A stretch of 64,000 nt of DNA from Paratinospora sagittata (GCA_035771175.1 CM069606.1:34936816-35000815); one strand, 5' to 3'; shown: positions 22,501 through 34,403, numbered from the stretch's first letter. Made by a program: numbers and translations. The notes: a model not told the origin generated them from the sequence alone.

Positions 22501-25500
22501 CCTTTTTTTTTCCAATCGCATTCGAAGTTCTGAAAGAGCTTTGAATACTTGTTGTCGTTGCTTAAAGACTTAGACAAAGCTGAGGAACTTTTCCAAAGTT
22601 AAGGAAAACTCTATTGAGGCTTCTATTGCCACTGGTGATTTAGATTTTCTTTGGTAAGGGTTTTTTTTTTGTTTTTTCTTCACTATAGCTTTAATTTTTT
22701 GGTTTTTAACCTTCCAATTTTGATTTCTCTTCATTTCCAATTTCAATTACTTGATTTCTTTTCTTTTTTTTGTCCATTAAATAATCGAACCAAAAATTTG
22801 AGTCTCGAACACTCTACCACTGTCGCTTAGTAGTGGTAATGTGTGCTTTTTTTTAATCTTCTTTTTGTCTTCTTATGTCTTTACTTTTAATTGAGTTAAA
22901 TAATTTCTTGTATCTTAATTCTTGAGCATTTGAATTATCTTTGTTAATTTGGTGCTAGTTGAGGGGTTGTGTGCAATTGAGGTATATTTCATTTTTTTTT
23001 TTACTCTTTGTAAGTAATTTCAATTACTTAATTTTCATTGGCTAAGTTAGAAAAAAGTTTTTTGTTATACAATTTTAAATAAAATGTCAAATATAAATAT
23101 ATAAATCAATTTATATAATACATATATGTATGTATGTATATGTACATGTGTATGTGTATATGTGTATGTAGAAAGAGAGAGAAAGACCTATATATAAATA
23201 AATAAATTCTTTAGGGACCTCTAAATAAATATTTTATATATGGCCTAGGCGCCGCCTAGCCTAGATAGGGTATATCGCCTACCATCGCTTTGCTGCCTTG
23301 ACAAAACTATTGGAAACCAATTAACCTAATAGTTGTAGCTAATAGGTAGGTGCCTAACTATGTATATCAAGTGAACATAGACATTAACGGTTGCCAAGCA
23401 GTACAATGTACTAATTTGTTCATCTATGCTTATTGAAGTAGGAGTCTTTCAAATCTTCTTTTAGGTTCTTTTTTCATTATGTTTGGGGTATTTATTCCCT
23501 ACTTGGTCATTTGAAGAAACTCGAGTGTTTATAATTTTGGTTCAACACATTGGCTTGTTTCAAAGCGTATAGAGATTGTATTTGGCAAATAAAGTGCAAT
23601 AGGTCCTAGCCAATGATGGAGACACATCTTTCAACAATTTTCAATTGCTAATGAATGCATTGCTTTCCAAAAGTTGGTTGTCCAAAAATGTCAATGCTTA
23701 CGTGACATTTGGAAAGGCTTGTGATCGTGATTGTGTGGATCTTTTTGGATTTTATAAATCTTATGATTGATAGTGTTGTTGAGGTATTGCCTCAGCTGTT
23801 GCCTGGCTTTTAAGGACCAAGTTTGGGCAATTGGAAAGGCAAGTGGTAGGGAGGTATTTGAAAATTTTAAAAAGTTTGGGCGTATTTGAAACTTATTGAG
23901 TTGTAATTTAAATATGTGCTCTAGATATGAAAGGGAAGTTTTTCATTCATTACATCTTTTTTTTGTTGGTGAATATGTGCAAACGCAAACCCGAGAGAGG
24001 GAGGGGGAGGGGAGGAATTTGTGGAATCTTTGGATTAATGCAAATAGATGCTCAACTAATCAAAGTGCATAAATATAAAGAGTGCCAAAATAAATAAAAT
24101 GCACAAAAGAATTTTTACGTGGTTGTAGGAAAATCTTTTTCCTACATCCACACCTAAAAAAGCCTTTTTTAGGATTCCACTATCTCTTGTTCAACTCAAG
24201 GGTGTGCAACAAATTGTTAGAAAGTTTTTTTACAGGTTTAAGATAAACCTATCCTTTTATGTGCTAAGGATAAATCATAGGCCTACACATTCCTTTTTTA
24301 AGGGTAAAGGAAAGTCAAATGTCCTTTTCGTGGGATAAGGAAGAACCACTTTACCCTTTTCAAGATAAATGGTGAAACTTGAATTCTTGATTCTAACCGT
24401 TGAACCACAAGTGATTCACAACCACTTGATTTGTTTCAAGTAGAAACAAACCAATGAAAATGATAATGATAATGTCTTGTTCTAAATGATTAGAACAATT
24501 ACAATAAAGCTGAATATTACATACCCTATCAAATGCAAGATATAAAACTGAAACTCATGGGTAGAGAGACCTTACAACAATGATTTACCTTCCTTGCATC
24601 AAGATTGCTAAAAGGAATGATTTTGAAGATGCTTTGAAGGATGCTCAAAATGATTGCTTGAAATTGATGCTTTGAATCAACTCTTTTTCATTTTAGGGTT
24701 TTAAAAATGTGAAAAATCAGTTGATTTTGAAAAACACACACTAGATTCACATTGGTGTTTCTTGTGTCCAAAATGACCTAAGTAAATGTATTTGTGCTTT
24801 GAAACAAAGTACAAGCAGGGGTATTTTTAATTTCGAACCGTTAAAATGTGTCTTGAGAGTCTACTGTACTAGTGCGATTGTGCAAAACCCTAAGCTAGAA
24901 TTTTGCAAAAACCCAATGCTAGCAAGCTAGTCCACTGTACTAGCGAGTTGGTTGACTGGACTTGGTCGACACAATTTGGCGTTTTTGAAATTAATGATCA
25001 TGATTTTGATAAAGTGATGAAATGTTATTTAAATACGCACAATTTGATCATTAAACATTTTAAGAACATTTAGAAAACACTTCAAATAATGGATTGAAAG
25101 CTAAGTTCTAAAATCATGTCATATGCATTATTTTTGGAAAACTTAATTAACTATGGTTTTGAGAAAACTTATGCACATGAATTTGATAAAACTTGTGCAA
25201 ATTGGAAAAACGCATGCAAATATGATTTTGAAATGATGGAGCAAAGTTGAGCAAGTAGGTTATATTCTAGACACATAAAGGACTCTTAACGTCTTTTTCC
25301 TTCAAGAACTTCAATTGTCAAAGTTGAGTAGTTGAGTTGGCTTTGCTTAAGGGACTCTTTGGTTTTGAAGTACTTTGATCTTGTATTCACCTTAGGTGCT
25401 GTAATATACTAAATGAAATTATTAGCACCATTTTTATATTGTTTATTAGCATCAAAATATTGGGGAGAAATCTAAGTGGAATACCACTTAGGTCAACATT

Positions 25501-26781
25501 TTTTCTCAAATCTAAATTTAGAAGGTCCTATAGTTTATATGAAACAAGATTTTTGGAAGAGTTAATGATTTGAGGATTTCAATATTTTTTTTTTCCAACA
25601 TTTGTTGTATTTATTTTTTCTTCATTACTTCCTTTTTAAGTCATTTTATTATTTTTACTAGCTCTAAAAGGGTTTTGATACTTGATTGGCCAAATAATTT
25701 AGTAATAATAACTTATATTTGTATAGTTTCCTTTTTACACTGTAGCTACATTTGTGGCCTGGTGTAATGACCGACAATGAACCATTAATTATGATTGCTT
25801 CGCTTACAGTGCCAAGTCACTTAAGCATCTCCCTAGTGTCTTCACAAGATTGCAATTTGATTTGGGGGAAAGCAATCCAAATCCAAAACTAGTATATCCC
25901 AATAATATATTAGTTAACGGTAAATCCTTAAAAAATTGCTGGAACCAACAATTAATTATATAATTCTTAATGCTTGAATGATGTACATGACTCTTCCAAT
26001 GTAGGGTAGGATTACATATACATAGACCCTCCCCGTACTCCACCGTGGCCTAGGTTTATCATTGATATGTTTCATTAAGAAAGACTGGTACATATTGTGC
26101 TCGTGTTTTCGGATGGTTTAATATACATATACATTTTGATAGATGTTCAATATTTTAAAAGCATAAAAAAAAATTCTGTGTCCTTGCTATTTGAGTTGAT
26201 GGGACAGGGATTAAGTGGATTCCCCATACTTTTTTATTGCTTCAATGAGTATTTGGCAATGTAAACTGGAGAAAAATCATTGCTTAGTCATTATTAAATT
26301 AGCGATTAGGTATTAAATGCAAAGTTGTTTTCTCCATGATTTCTGTCTCGTGATAAGAATGGAGTGCTTTGGGTATGTTCAAAATTCAGACAAACAACAA
26401 GCTAACCGTGTGTTTAAAAAAAAAAAAAAAAAAAAGGGCTAACCGTGTACCTTCTGTGGTTTTCTAATTCAGGGCGGATGAAGAACTTGTTGACCAGAAG
26501 AAGTATCTTGAGGATTCTTGCAAGCCAAAATGTGTGAAACCTTTGCTTGAATATCAGGTAATGTCCCATATTTAATTAGCTATCACCATTGAATTTGTTC
26601 TGCTGCTTGTCTTAAAGTTGGTTTTGTGCAACTATAATAGTTATTATTATATCCAATGACCTTTTATGCTATACACACTTTTTTGAAGTTCAAGTTCACA
26701 CCAGTAAAAATTTTACTAAATTTTTTTTATTTAGAGGTCCTGAAAAATTTACTTATTTATTCATTGGTCCCCTATATATAG

Positions 26782-26848
<67 letters not shown>

Positions 26849-28006
26849 GTTATTTATAATTATGTTTGGCATTTTATTTTAAATTGTATAAAATAAAAAA
26901 GAGGAAGCACGCCGTAGATTGGATGAAAAAAAAAAGGTGGAAAGAAGTTTTTGGTGTCTGAATGTCACCGGAAGCTATCGCCGGAGTCGGAGAATGGTCA
27001 AAGGAAAGCTCGATGTCTCTTGGGTTTAGGGTTTGGATGGTTCCAACGTCAAGGGTCGAGGGGTTTTTGTTAAAAAAAAATAATAATAAAAAATTCATAG
27101 ACGCCCTTGAAAAAAAAAATTGTAGAGAACTCTCTCCAAGGCCTAGGCGGGGCCTTGACAACACTGAGTAAAATATCACATTGGTTAATGTAATTCCTTT
27201 TTAACTTGAACATATAAATTGCGTATCAATTGATTGGTTGGACTGCTTGCTCTTCTGAACCATGGAAGTAAGTTAAGGTTGAGTTTGGTATGCAATTTAA
27301 ATCCAGTTCTCTGCATTGAAAAATAAATATTGAAAGAAGTTACAAAAACTTGTTTGGTTTGATAGGATTTAAAAATTGTATTTAGAAAAAAGTTTAAAAA
27401 AAATGACTTGTTTTTAGAAAACATAGAAATGTTGTTTTTTGAGTTTTTCTTGTACTTAATGGAATCCACATAAAATTTTCTTTTCTTGTTTTGTGTGAAA
27501 TCTTGAACAAATCAAACAAGTTTTTCTTGTTTTTAAATTTTGAAAACAATTCTTGAATATGATATTAAACATAAATTTAAAAACTATAAATCAACACAAA
27601 ATGAGTTCATATTCTAATTTTTTTAAATTGCATGGCAAACGCAGCCTAGATAAATAAAATCATGCGACCTCTCTGGTTGAAGAATTGGAATGGAATTTTT
27701 CCTACTATCCTATGACTACGTTGCAGTTGAGAAAGTTTGCAATTCCTTATAATGACCATGAAACTGAAGCTGTCTTAACAATTTCAGGCATGCGTTAAGA
27801 GAATCCAAGCTGACGAAACTGGGCACAAGCACTGTACGGGACAGTACTTTGATTACTGGTCTTGTGTTGACAAATGTGTAAGCCCTTCATCTTCATTAGT
27901 AGAACTTACTAGTTGAATTATATAGCCTTTTTAACCGACTTCTCTCTTGTGATGCTGTCATTTTGGTAAACAGGTTGCACCAAAGCTGTTTACGAAACTG
28001 AAGTGA
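19550..28006 (+). CDS. QCR6: Cytochrome b-c1 complex subunit 6 (hinge protein)
   Basis: Join 19550-19551, 26473-26557, 27788-27877, 27974-28006; 210 nt, 69 residues. The product is the acidic hinge subunit of mitochondrial complex III, which sits on the intermembrane-space side beside cytochrome c1 and helps it interact with cytochrome c. The protein starts MADEELVDQKKYLEDSC and ends DKCVAPKLFTKLK, typical for the plant family in length and sequence. Cysteines at 17, 21, 31, 45, 55 and 59 form a twin CX3C arrangement plus an inner pair, consistent with the disulfide-stapled helical hairpin. The start is chosen because exon 2 ends CCAT and exon 3 begins GGCGGAT: only this junction gives ATG in frame with the rest. 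The ATG at 26478 is out of frame. All junctions are GT-AG. The neighbours are repeats, so context adds nothing to function. Confidence 0.93.
20938..21277. mobile_element. hAT-type MITE (340 bp) in QCR6 intron 2
   Basis: Terminal inverted repeats CAGTGTTGTCAAGGCGG and CCGCCTTGACAACACTG are perfect over 17 bases. The flanking 8 bp GTATCAAG is duplicated exactly (20930-20937 and 21278-21285). An 8-bp duplication with CAGTG termini is diagnostic of the hAT superfamily. No coding capacity; it contains a TA/GA microsatellite. Confidence 0.92.
21960..22045. repeat. Direct repeat flanking the 1.13-kb hAT element (also near 23330-23385)
   Basis: CAACTATGTATATCAAGCAAAC followed by ATAG here recurs as CTAACTATGTATATCAAGTG followed by AACATAG near 23350, with GCTAATAAG/GCTAATAGG upstream of each. 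This is a diverged repeat pair of unknown family, perhaps two copies of an old interspersed repeat. Confidence 0.55.
22180..23309. mobile_element. Larger hAT-type element (1.13 kb) of the same family
   Basis: The left end CAGTGTTGTCAAGGCG matches the 340-bp MITE; the right end CTGCCTTGACAAAACTA is an eroded version of the same terminus. Flanking octamers TTCGAAAC (22172-22179) and TTGGAAAC (23310-23317) match at 7 of 8 positions. The interior ~800 bp (including 22330-22650, with CTCTGGCGACATCGATGACGG) is not shared with the short copy and could be captured host sequence. No transposase is visible. Confidence 0.8.
23930..25500. other. Uncharacterised part of QCR6 intron 2
   Basis: No gene recognised. 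A TTTTTACGTGGTTGTAGG block with CTTTTTCCTACATCCAC nearby (24112-24150) resembles fragments common in plant LTR elements, but nothing else supports a family call. The purine tract GAGAGGGAGGGGGAGGGG lies at about 23994-24013. Confidence 0.35.
26711..27166. mobile_element. Third copy of the hAT MITE family, inverted, in QCR6 intron 3
   Basis: The right end GGGGCCTTGACAACACTG matches the family terminus. The left part, with TTTAGAGGTCCTGAAAAA and TTCATTGGTCCC, is the reverse complement of internal sequence of the 340-bp copy, so the element lies in opposite orientation. Its left terminus is eroded. Flanking AGTAAAAA (26703) and AGTAAAAT (27167) could be the target duplication with one mismatch. 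Confidence 0.65.
26790..26846. repeat. TA dinucleotide microsatellite
   Basis: An almost uninterrupted (TA)n run of about 55 bases inside the inverted MITE of QCR6 intron 3. Confidence 0.97.
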
Positions 28007-28280
28007 AATTAAGAATTCTTCGTCTGCAGTGAGACTATTCTCTCCCTTTTTATCCCCCCTTCGAGCATCCTGTAATAACTTTTTCAAAGCATCTGACTGG
28101 GTTGCACCCGATAAACTCCCCGTGTCTGTATGTCTGTGATAGTCAATAACACAATTTTTTGAATGATTTTAGACTTTGAGAGTTAAACTAATAAATCTGG
28201 GCTTCAAGCTTGTTCTTCTGGGCAGCAATTGTTTTTCTCAATTGATGTTATCTTTAATATATATAACATTTGAACTATTT

Positions 28281-30180
28281 TGAGAACAGCATCTTAAGTC
28301 AAAAATTGTCAGGTAATCCTCTCTCTGCTTCTCCTTTTGGTTTTCAAGGGTCATTGGTTTACGGATCTGAGCAGGCTATACAAATTTATTAATTGTCGTT
28401 GGAATTGTTTCATCCATTTTTTATTTTTTTTGAGTTATATAATGATAAAGTTATAATGTTAAGTGGAAGTAGATGAAGAGATCGTGGAGATTGAATGTTC
28501 AGTTGAGGTGACGATGCAGATTAAAAGATAATAAGGAGTGAGAATTTTGGGCTTGTGTGCGGTATTGGATGAGATAAGACTTTTTTTAGTCTTAAGTTCA
28601 TATTTGGTTGGAATAATCTCATCTTCATTTTTATTTTATTGTAATAGAAAAAAATAAGAATGATCAAAATGAGGCGATTATTTTTATTTTATTGTAATGG
28701 ATTTTCTATTTTTTTAAAAAAAATTAATTTTTAATTGTTTAATTTTAATTAATCTAATCTAATTTTATAAAGATTATCTTATTTTATCTTGTGCACCGTG
28801 TATTATGATTAATTATGTGTGATATTGTAGAGAATATATAAAACATCTAAGTATTAAGAAAGATAAAATGGAAATTAAGTAGAATATTTGTTTTTTTTTT
28901 TTTTTTTTTTTGGCTTTGAATATTTGTAAATGAAAGAACCTTGAAGTTGTCAAGTGATATCAAGAAAGATGATAGAAATTCATAAAACTTGTAATGGAGA
29001 CTGATATAATTAGTAATAGTACATCACAAATACAATTGGCTGAATCTATTTAAGAAATACCTCGAAATAGAGTAAAATGTCATAATGGACATACGTGTAA
29101 AGGTGGTGTACGAGGGCATAAGATAATACACATACATAAAAAGGATTTGGAGGTGGAAATATTATAAACAAGATTATAACTGTTTGAGTTGTAGGCGATG
29201 GTTTTATAACAATAAAATGCCACACAAATCCTTCAATTTCAAAAGTATGTTTAATAAGCGTTTAAGATATCTCAACTTGACGAAGGATGCATCCCATGAA
29301 GAGGTCATTCGAATAAAAGTAAATGAAATAAAATTTTGTTGAAAGATGTTTTCGTTTCGGCACCCGACAGTTATCTCAAGCTCTGGTAGATTAGTCTCAC
29401 CGCGAAGTAGAAAGATAACATTACCTTGGCACCGAAATCCCGGTAATAAAAAAATAAAAAATAAAAAATGAAATAAACCATGTAATATATATGTATGTAA
29501 TGCTGTGGTTTGCACAAGTTTTTGAGCCCTGAAGCTGCTTGACCGGACCAATTTTCTTTTGGTTTAGTAGTAGGAGGAGCCAGATGCTGAAACCTTTAGA
29601 AATATGATAGAGCCATTAATGAACTATCCACGTTACGTTCACCCACAAGCTAGCACCAGCTAATAAAAACAGAAGCACCTATAAAGTTGCACTGCAATTT
29701 GATGGGGATCATGAACTGGCCCTTGTAGTCTCCAAAACTAAGATAAAGATTAGCCCAAAATGGTTGTCTTAATCAAGAAATGGGATATTCTTCTTGGGAT
29801 GTATGATTATCCACTTTGGTTTGAAGCCTTGCTGCCAAGTGTTTTTCATTCTCAGCTTCCATTAATTACTTGATAACTTCCATATATAATTGGATGGAAC
29901 AGTTAATAAGCATGGATGCATTATTTTAATATTCTTGTAGTAGTCCTGTTTCTTTTTCCAATGAGAGGGGCTATATTAATTAATAATTTTTTTTTATTTA
30001 TTTAAATAAAATACCCATTGTTACAATTCAAGATGATGGTAAAAGAACTTCACCTAAAAACATTCTCAAAGTTCCCAAAACTAAAAGATCTGATTTCTTC
30101 ATCAGATCATACTGAGAAATTACTAAATTTAAAAAGGCAACTATAGTTTGCAACTAACTATCTAGAGCTCTAATTTGGTG
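28281..30180. other. Intergenic between QCR6 and the ATL gene
   Basis: AT-rich with homopolymer runs (28890-28912 poly-T). The open frame 29204-29551 on the minus strand has no recognisable domain. It probably includes the 3' flank of both flanking genes, since QCR6 (+) and the ATL gene (-) converge here. Confidence 0.55.
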
Positions 30181-30277
30181 GTTAATTAGTTTGGAAGAAG
30201 CTTTGCAACTACCAACCACAGTACCCAACGTGTATCTATAAATGTACAATTAGAAATGATTTGTAACTCAATATCAA

Positions 30278-30976
30278 TCAACAAATACCCCGATAATTCC
30301 GTATCAAACCTTCCGGTTCTAGCGGCGCAACACTTCCTTGTGGCGCTGACAACGCTTCCGAAGAGTTCCCTTCGCCACCGCCGGCGATCTTCTGACATGT
30401 ATCAACCAAGCAATGCCGGCAAGTCGGGCAAGATGAGTGTGACACGAACCATTTATCGATGCACCGAACATGGAAACCATGGTTGCACTTGGGCAAGAAC
30501 CTCAACTTTTCACCAGGACCAAACTCTGAGAGACAAATGATACACTCAGTATCAAGCTGTCCTGGTAGCTCCAATCCGGCCGAGTAAGTTACTATAGGGA
30601 AAGTCTTCAATACTTTTTTCTTGATCCCAGTATTGGCTAACCGAGGTGACCCACTAGTGCCCGATTCGATGGCCGCTCGGCTTGAGCACCTTAGAGCACA
30701 TCTAATGATAGAATTGAGCCCCAGAGCACAAATTAGAGCGCATAACATGGCTGAAAGGATTATGACGACGTTCGAGTCAAAGCTGCCATGGTACATCAGA
30801 TCATTCGAGCTGTGGTGGCTGCCACCACCAGAAGTAGTTATTGGTGGCGGAGCCACAGCCTTGGCTGCCTCGCCTTGTGATGCATGTAATAACGGAGTGT
30901 TCAGTAACAATTTTCTTGAATAGAAATCTTGGAGCAATTGTGAAGAAGAAGATGGAGAAGAAGCTGAAGTCCACAT
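30278..30976 (-). CDS. ATL-family RING-H2 E3 ubiquitin ligase
   Basis: Intronless, 232 residues, as usual for plant ATL genes. After a Ser-rich N-terminus a single transmembrane helix spans residues ~69-95 (NVVIILSAMLCALICALGL). A basic region with a GLD-like block (TGIKKKVLKTFPIVTYSAG, ~116-134) leads to a canonical RING-H2: C145, C148, C164, H166, H169, C172, C183, C186, with Pro162 two before Cys164 and Trp176 in the E2-contact position. The protein should sit in an endomembrane or the plasma membrane and transfer ubiquitin from E2 to unknown targets. The N-terminal QLLQDFYSRKLLL stretch resembles the ATL8/ATL72-80 subgroup, but I do not assign a member. The tail (GEGNSSEALSAPQGS) is low-complexity. 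It lies alone, convergent with QCR6. Confidence 0.95.
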   Translation of the reverse strand: MWTSASSPSSSSQLLQDFYSRKLLLNTPLLHASQGEAAKAVAPPPITTSGGGSHHSSNDLMYHGSFDSNVVIILSAMLCALICALGLNSIIRCALRCSSRAAIESGTSGSPRLANTGIKKKVLKTFPIVTYSAGLELPGQLDTECIICLSEFGPGEKLRFLPKCNHGFHVRCIDKWFVSHSSCPTCRHCLVDTCQKIAGGGEGNSSEALSAPQGSVAPLEPEGLIRNYRGIC

Positions 30977-31036
30977 TGTATTATAGTTGTTTCCTTGTGA
31001 TTGTTTGTTTGGAGGGGGAGGGAGGCAATGTGTGTG

Positions 31037-31044
31037 TATATATA
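31037..31044 (-). promoter_or_regulatory. Putative TATA box of the ATL gene
   Basis: TATATATA lies about 60 bp upstream of the ATL start codon on the minus strand, giving a short 5' leader of ~30-35 bases. Positional inference. Confidence 0.45.
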
Positions 31045-31132
31045 GGATTTGATTAATGTTTTCTTTTTGAGATTAGGATATGGGATATTTAAGTATATTC
31101 AAATCATGCATCAAATGTTGCTTTTAAGGTTG

Positions 31133-31375
31133 TTATTTAGGAGAATGTAGGATTTTAAGTTATATTATATATGTATGTATGTGTATTTTCTAAGGTCTCC
31201 ATTATGATTAGTGGAGTCCAATGGTTCTACTTTCTATAGATGGACTAGTGGAGTCCAATGGTTCATGGTTCATGATATTTTCTACTTTCATGATTATTTA
31301 GGAGAATGTAGGATTTTAAGTTATATTATATATGTATGTATCATGTATTTGTATTTTCTAAGGTCTCCATTATGT
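31133..31375. repeat. Direct duplication (about 75 bp, spaced 161 bp) upstream of the ATL gene
   Basis: A block beginning TTATTTAGGAGAATGTAGGA at 31133 recurs at 31294; both copies run through to GTATTTTCTAAGGTCTCC. Between them GTGGAGTCCAATGGTTC is also repeated (31212 and 31248). Confidence 0.9.
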
Positions 31376-34096
31376 ATGTTGCTTTAAATTTAATGGACCC
31401 ACTTGGCTAGAGAGAGCAGGCTGGAAAGTGTGATTTGGTGGAGACTCAAGTGGGCTTTTTACACGTGTCATGAAATGAAAGCTTCAACTATCTAATCTTC
31501 TAAGATTGCAGAGTTCTTAGTATCTAACTGGTTGGTAAGACAAAAGTGAATTAAGTCCTTAATTCCTGACCTAAAATATACACACACTGTGTGTAATATT
31601 CCACGTAACTCAGTGAGTCAATCGTCAACTTTAAACGAGTCAGGAATTGACTTACATCCCCTAATTCTTTTAGAACACGGTCACAAATACTAAAGAACGT
31701 AACTAATAAGTGGTGAGAGGTATTTCAAACTTGAAACCTTTAAGGTAAATATGTTTATACTTAACTACTAAACGAACCCACCATTGGTTAAAATATTACA
31801 TATTTTAATGGAAGTCAGCTGGTTAACTCGCCCGTTGATTTGATATTCTAAACTCAGAACCATTGGCAGTAAAAAAATTTAAGGCTGCGTTTAGTTCATG
31901 ATTTAAAAATTAGAATACAACCTAAAAAATGAAAACTCATAAAATAGCATGTTTTATTTATAAATTTTAATAAATTATTTACGAGTTTCAACTAATCAAA
32001 CATGTGTTTTCAAATTTTTTAAAAATAATAATAAATTCTATTGTTAATTTGGCTAGAGAACCAAAAAAAAATTAAAATTCTCTTTTTTTTCACTATAGTC
32101 TTTTTTTAAGTAAAGGTGGAAAAAACGTTTTTTTAGAAAAAAAAAAAAATCTTTGTCACTAAATTTGAAAATTTTGAAGAGGTCATAATTATATGACTGA
32201 ATATCCAAATAATCGTTAATTTTTTAACGAAATTTTTTTTTTCAGCCCCCAAACACATAATTAGCCAAAGTGAGTCATTCCGATTCACTGAGTCGCTGAG
32301 CCACTGAGTCAACACTCATATTTTGTCCACGTGGAAGCCACAATCTTCATCATCAACAACTAAAAGCTCAAATTGCTATATAAAAACAATGAAAAAGAAA
32401 AAAAAACTGGCCAACCACATATATATATATATATAGTAAAACCTATATATGACTGTCCCCACCAAATCATTCCTTGTGGGCCCAGCAGCTTAATTTCTTA
32501 GTTCTAATATTGTTATCAACAGCAATTGGCCAAGTTGCAAAAGCTTATGGCTTCAAATCAAACCAATATGATCAACCAGATCCTTAGAAGAATCACCTCA
32601 AATGTTATTAAAAACCATGCAAATGCCTGCATGCATGGCAGATTTTTTTATTTTTACTTAGTATAGTTGATTATTTTGAAGTTATCCAAATCTCACGTCA
32701 GAGACAGCTAGCAATAGCTAGTTAGATATTAGATATATAATAAAAGTGCATGTAGAATAGGATCAGATATATTGATTAATTGGTCCTAATTATAAAGTGG
32801 GTGGGTGCTTTATGTCTGTATCCTTTCTGTATAACAAGCTAGTGTAAAGTTGGGGACAAAAGCCAATAAGCTTAAAGAGAGATCATACATATGTTAATTA
32901 TATATATATATATTTTTTGGTAAAGCTTATCACCAATAGATTCGATATCTAGGTTGTAGCAGTGAGAAGATTTTCATGGAATTTTAAATAGTTTGACGCG
33001 TAATACTCAAGCTTGATGTCATAAGTCCCAACACCTCTCGTTGCCTCGTTATAGCCTGCAAGCCTAGTCCCATAAGACATAAGTGGTCATTGCCCTGATA
33101 TATTGTCATACTTTACAGATGTGATGAGTATTTATGTAGGACATACTTTAATTATTATGAATTCATAATATTATCTTATTTAGTCGATCTCGCGACTCTA
33201 AAGGGCCCTACAACCGCAGTCTAGATCATTTATCCACACTATTCATGATGAATAATGCAGGGTCTCCCCGAATTCAAAATCATAATCTCATAAGATTTGA
33301 TTTCGTAATTTGAGTAACCACTAAGCAGTTGTTTGTGGGGGTTTTAGCCTCCTTTATACCGTACAATCCACTTATAATGGTAGTAGTTAATAATTAATTA
33401 TAGAATCAACTTTATTACTATATCACAATCTTAAAAAGGTATCAAATTCATTTCTGATCTATTAATTTTTCACCTTTTAAAATGAGACCGTAGCAAGAAT
33501 TAAATATAAAATTTTTAAGTTTTAAAGTTATTTTTTTTACCAAGTATTAACTTTTTATTGACGTCGAGTCTACTTATTCAATTGTAAGATAAGGTAAGTT
33601 TACAATCCCATGCATTAAATAATGTCTTTGGAGAGAGAGATAGGGGGAAAGAATTAGAAACAAAAAATTAGCTAAAGATAGAAAAGTAGTGAGAGATTCA
33701 AAAGAAAGTTGATATGAAACACTACAACAAAAGTGGTCTTTAATTACGGGCTTTTTGCTATAATTAAATAAACTTTTATTATAAAAGATGAAATTAGTCA
33801 TGATTGTGCTATCTATGCATGCCCCGTACATGGCAAGGTAATAATTTTCATTAGTTTTTAGAAATTTTTTCTTTCTTTTATGTTTTTGTTATAATTAAAT
33901 AAACTTTTATTATAAAAAGATAATATAAACTTTTAAGAGGTAGTTCTCATCATCAAAATATTCTTATATTTTTAAAAAACTTGTTTAATTTATTTTATTT
34001 ATTTATAGTTTGCAAAATTTGAGCTTTCCCTCTTGACAATAAAGCTCATCCCCCATCATGTCGCCTAGTATTCAGAGTTTGCCTCAAGGTATAAAT
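31376..34096. other. AT-rich intergenic, no gene recognised
   Basis: Low-complexity and poly-A/T rich. It includes a TA microsatellite (32420-32436) and a motif cluster CACTGAGTC.CTGAG.CACTGAG near 32286-32310. The open frames at 32133-32315 and 33574-33831 have no domain signal. Confidence 0.55.
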
Positions 34097-34391
34097 TGAT
34101 AGAATTAAGTGGTAATTGATATGATTACTATAATTATGGGATTGATATCCATAATTATAGTATATCACCTATAATATCTCCTAAATCTGGAGAGATATCC
34201 ATAATTGATATGATTACTATAATTATGGGATTGATATCCATAATTATAGTATATCACCTATAATGACTCCTATTAATCTGGAGAGATATTATTGACTTTC
34301 CTTGTAAAGCTCTTTGTATATCTTATATATTGTAACAACGTACTGTGAATGAAATAACAGAAAAATTATTTCTTCAATTGTGTTCTTGACA
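34097..34391 (+). repeat. 5' LTR of the copia element
   Basis: Length 295 bp, starts TGATAGAATT and ends TTCTTGACA. It contains an internal 89-bp direct tandem duplication (AATTGATATGATTACTATAA at 34114 and 34203). TCTTATATATTG near 34320-34331 is a TATA-like candidate. Confidence 0.97.
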
Positions 34392-34403
34392 TGGTATCAG
34401 AGC
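34392..34403 (+). other. Primer-binding site (initiator tRNA-Met)
   Basis: TGGTATCAGAGC is the standard complement to the 3' end of plant initiator tRNA-Met, abutting the 5' LTR. Confidence 0.95.

Larger units (their letters stand above)
16565..28280 (+). other. QCR6: QCR6 transcription unit with introns
   Basis: Predicted exons: 1 (non-coding) ~16565-16625, donor AAAG|GTAAAA; 2 19502-19551, donor CCAT|GTCAGT; 3 26473-26557; 4 27788-27877; 5 27974 to ~28280 (3' UTR from 28007). Introns are 2876, 6921, 1230 and 96 bp. The first two hold most of the gene length, and the second carries several MITEs. Exon 1 and the 3' end are inferred from splice motifs and the TATA position; no transcript is available to me. 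Confidence 0.7.

Noticed and set aside
23776..23830. TAGTGTTGTTGAGG block in QCR6 intron 2
   Set aside because: Weak resemblance to the MITE end without partner or target duplication.
26478..26480. ATG in QCR6 exon 3 as the start codon
   Set aside because: It is out of frame with the conserved hinge protein; the in-frame ATG is created at the exon 2/3 junction.
30256..30923. Plus-strand frames across the ATL gene
   Set aside because: Shadows of the minus-strand RING-H2 gene, whose zinc ligands are all in place.
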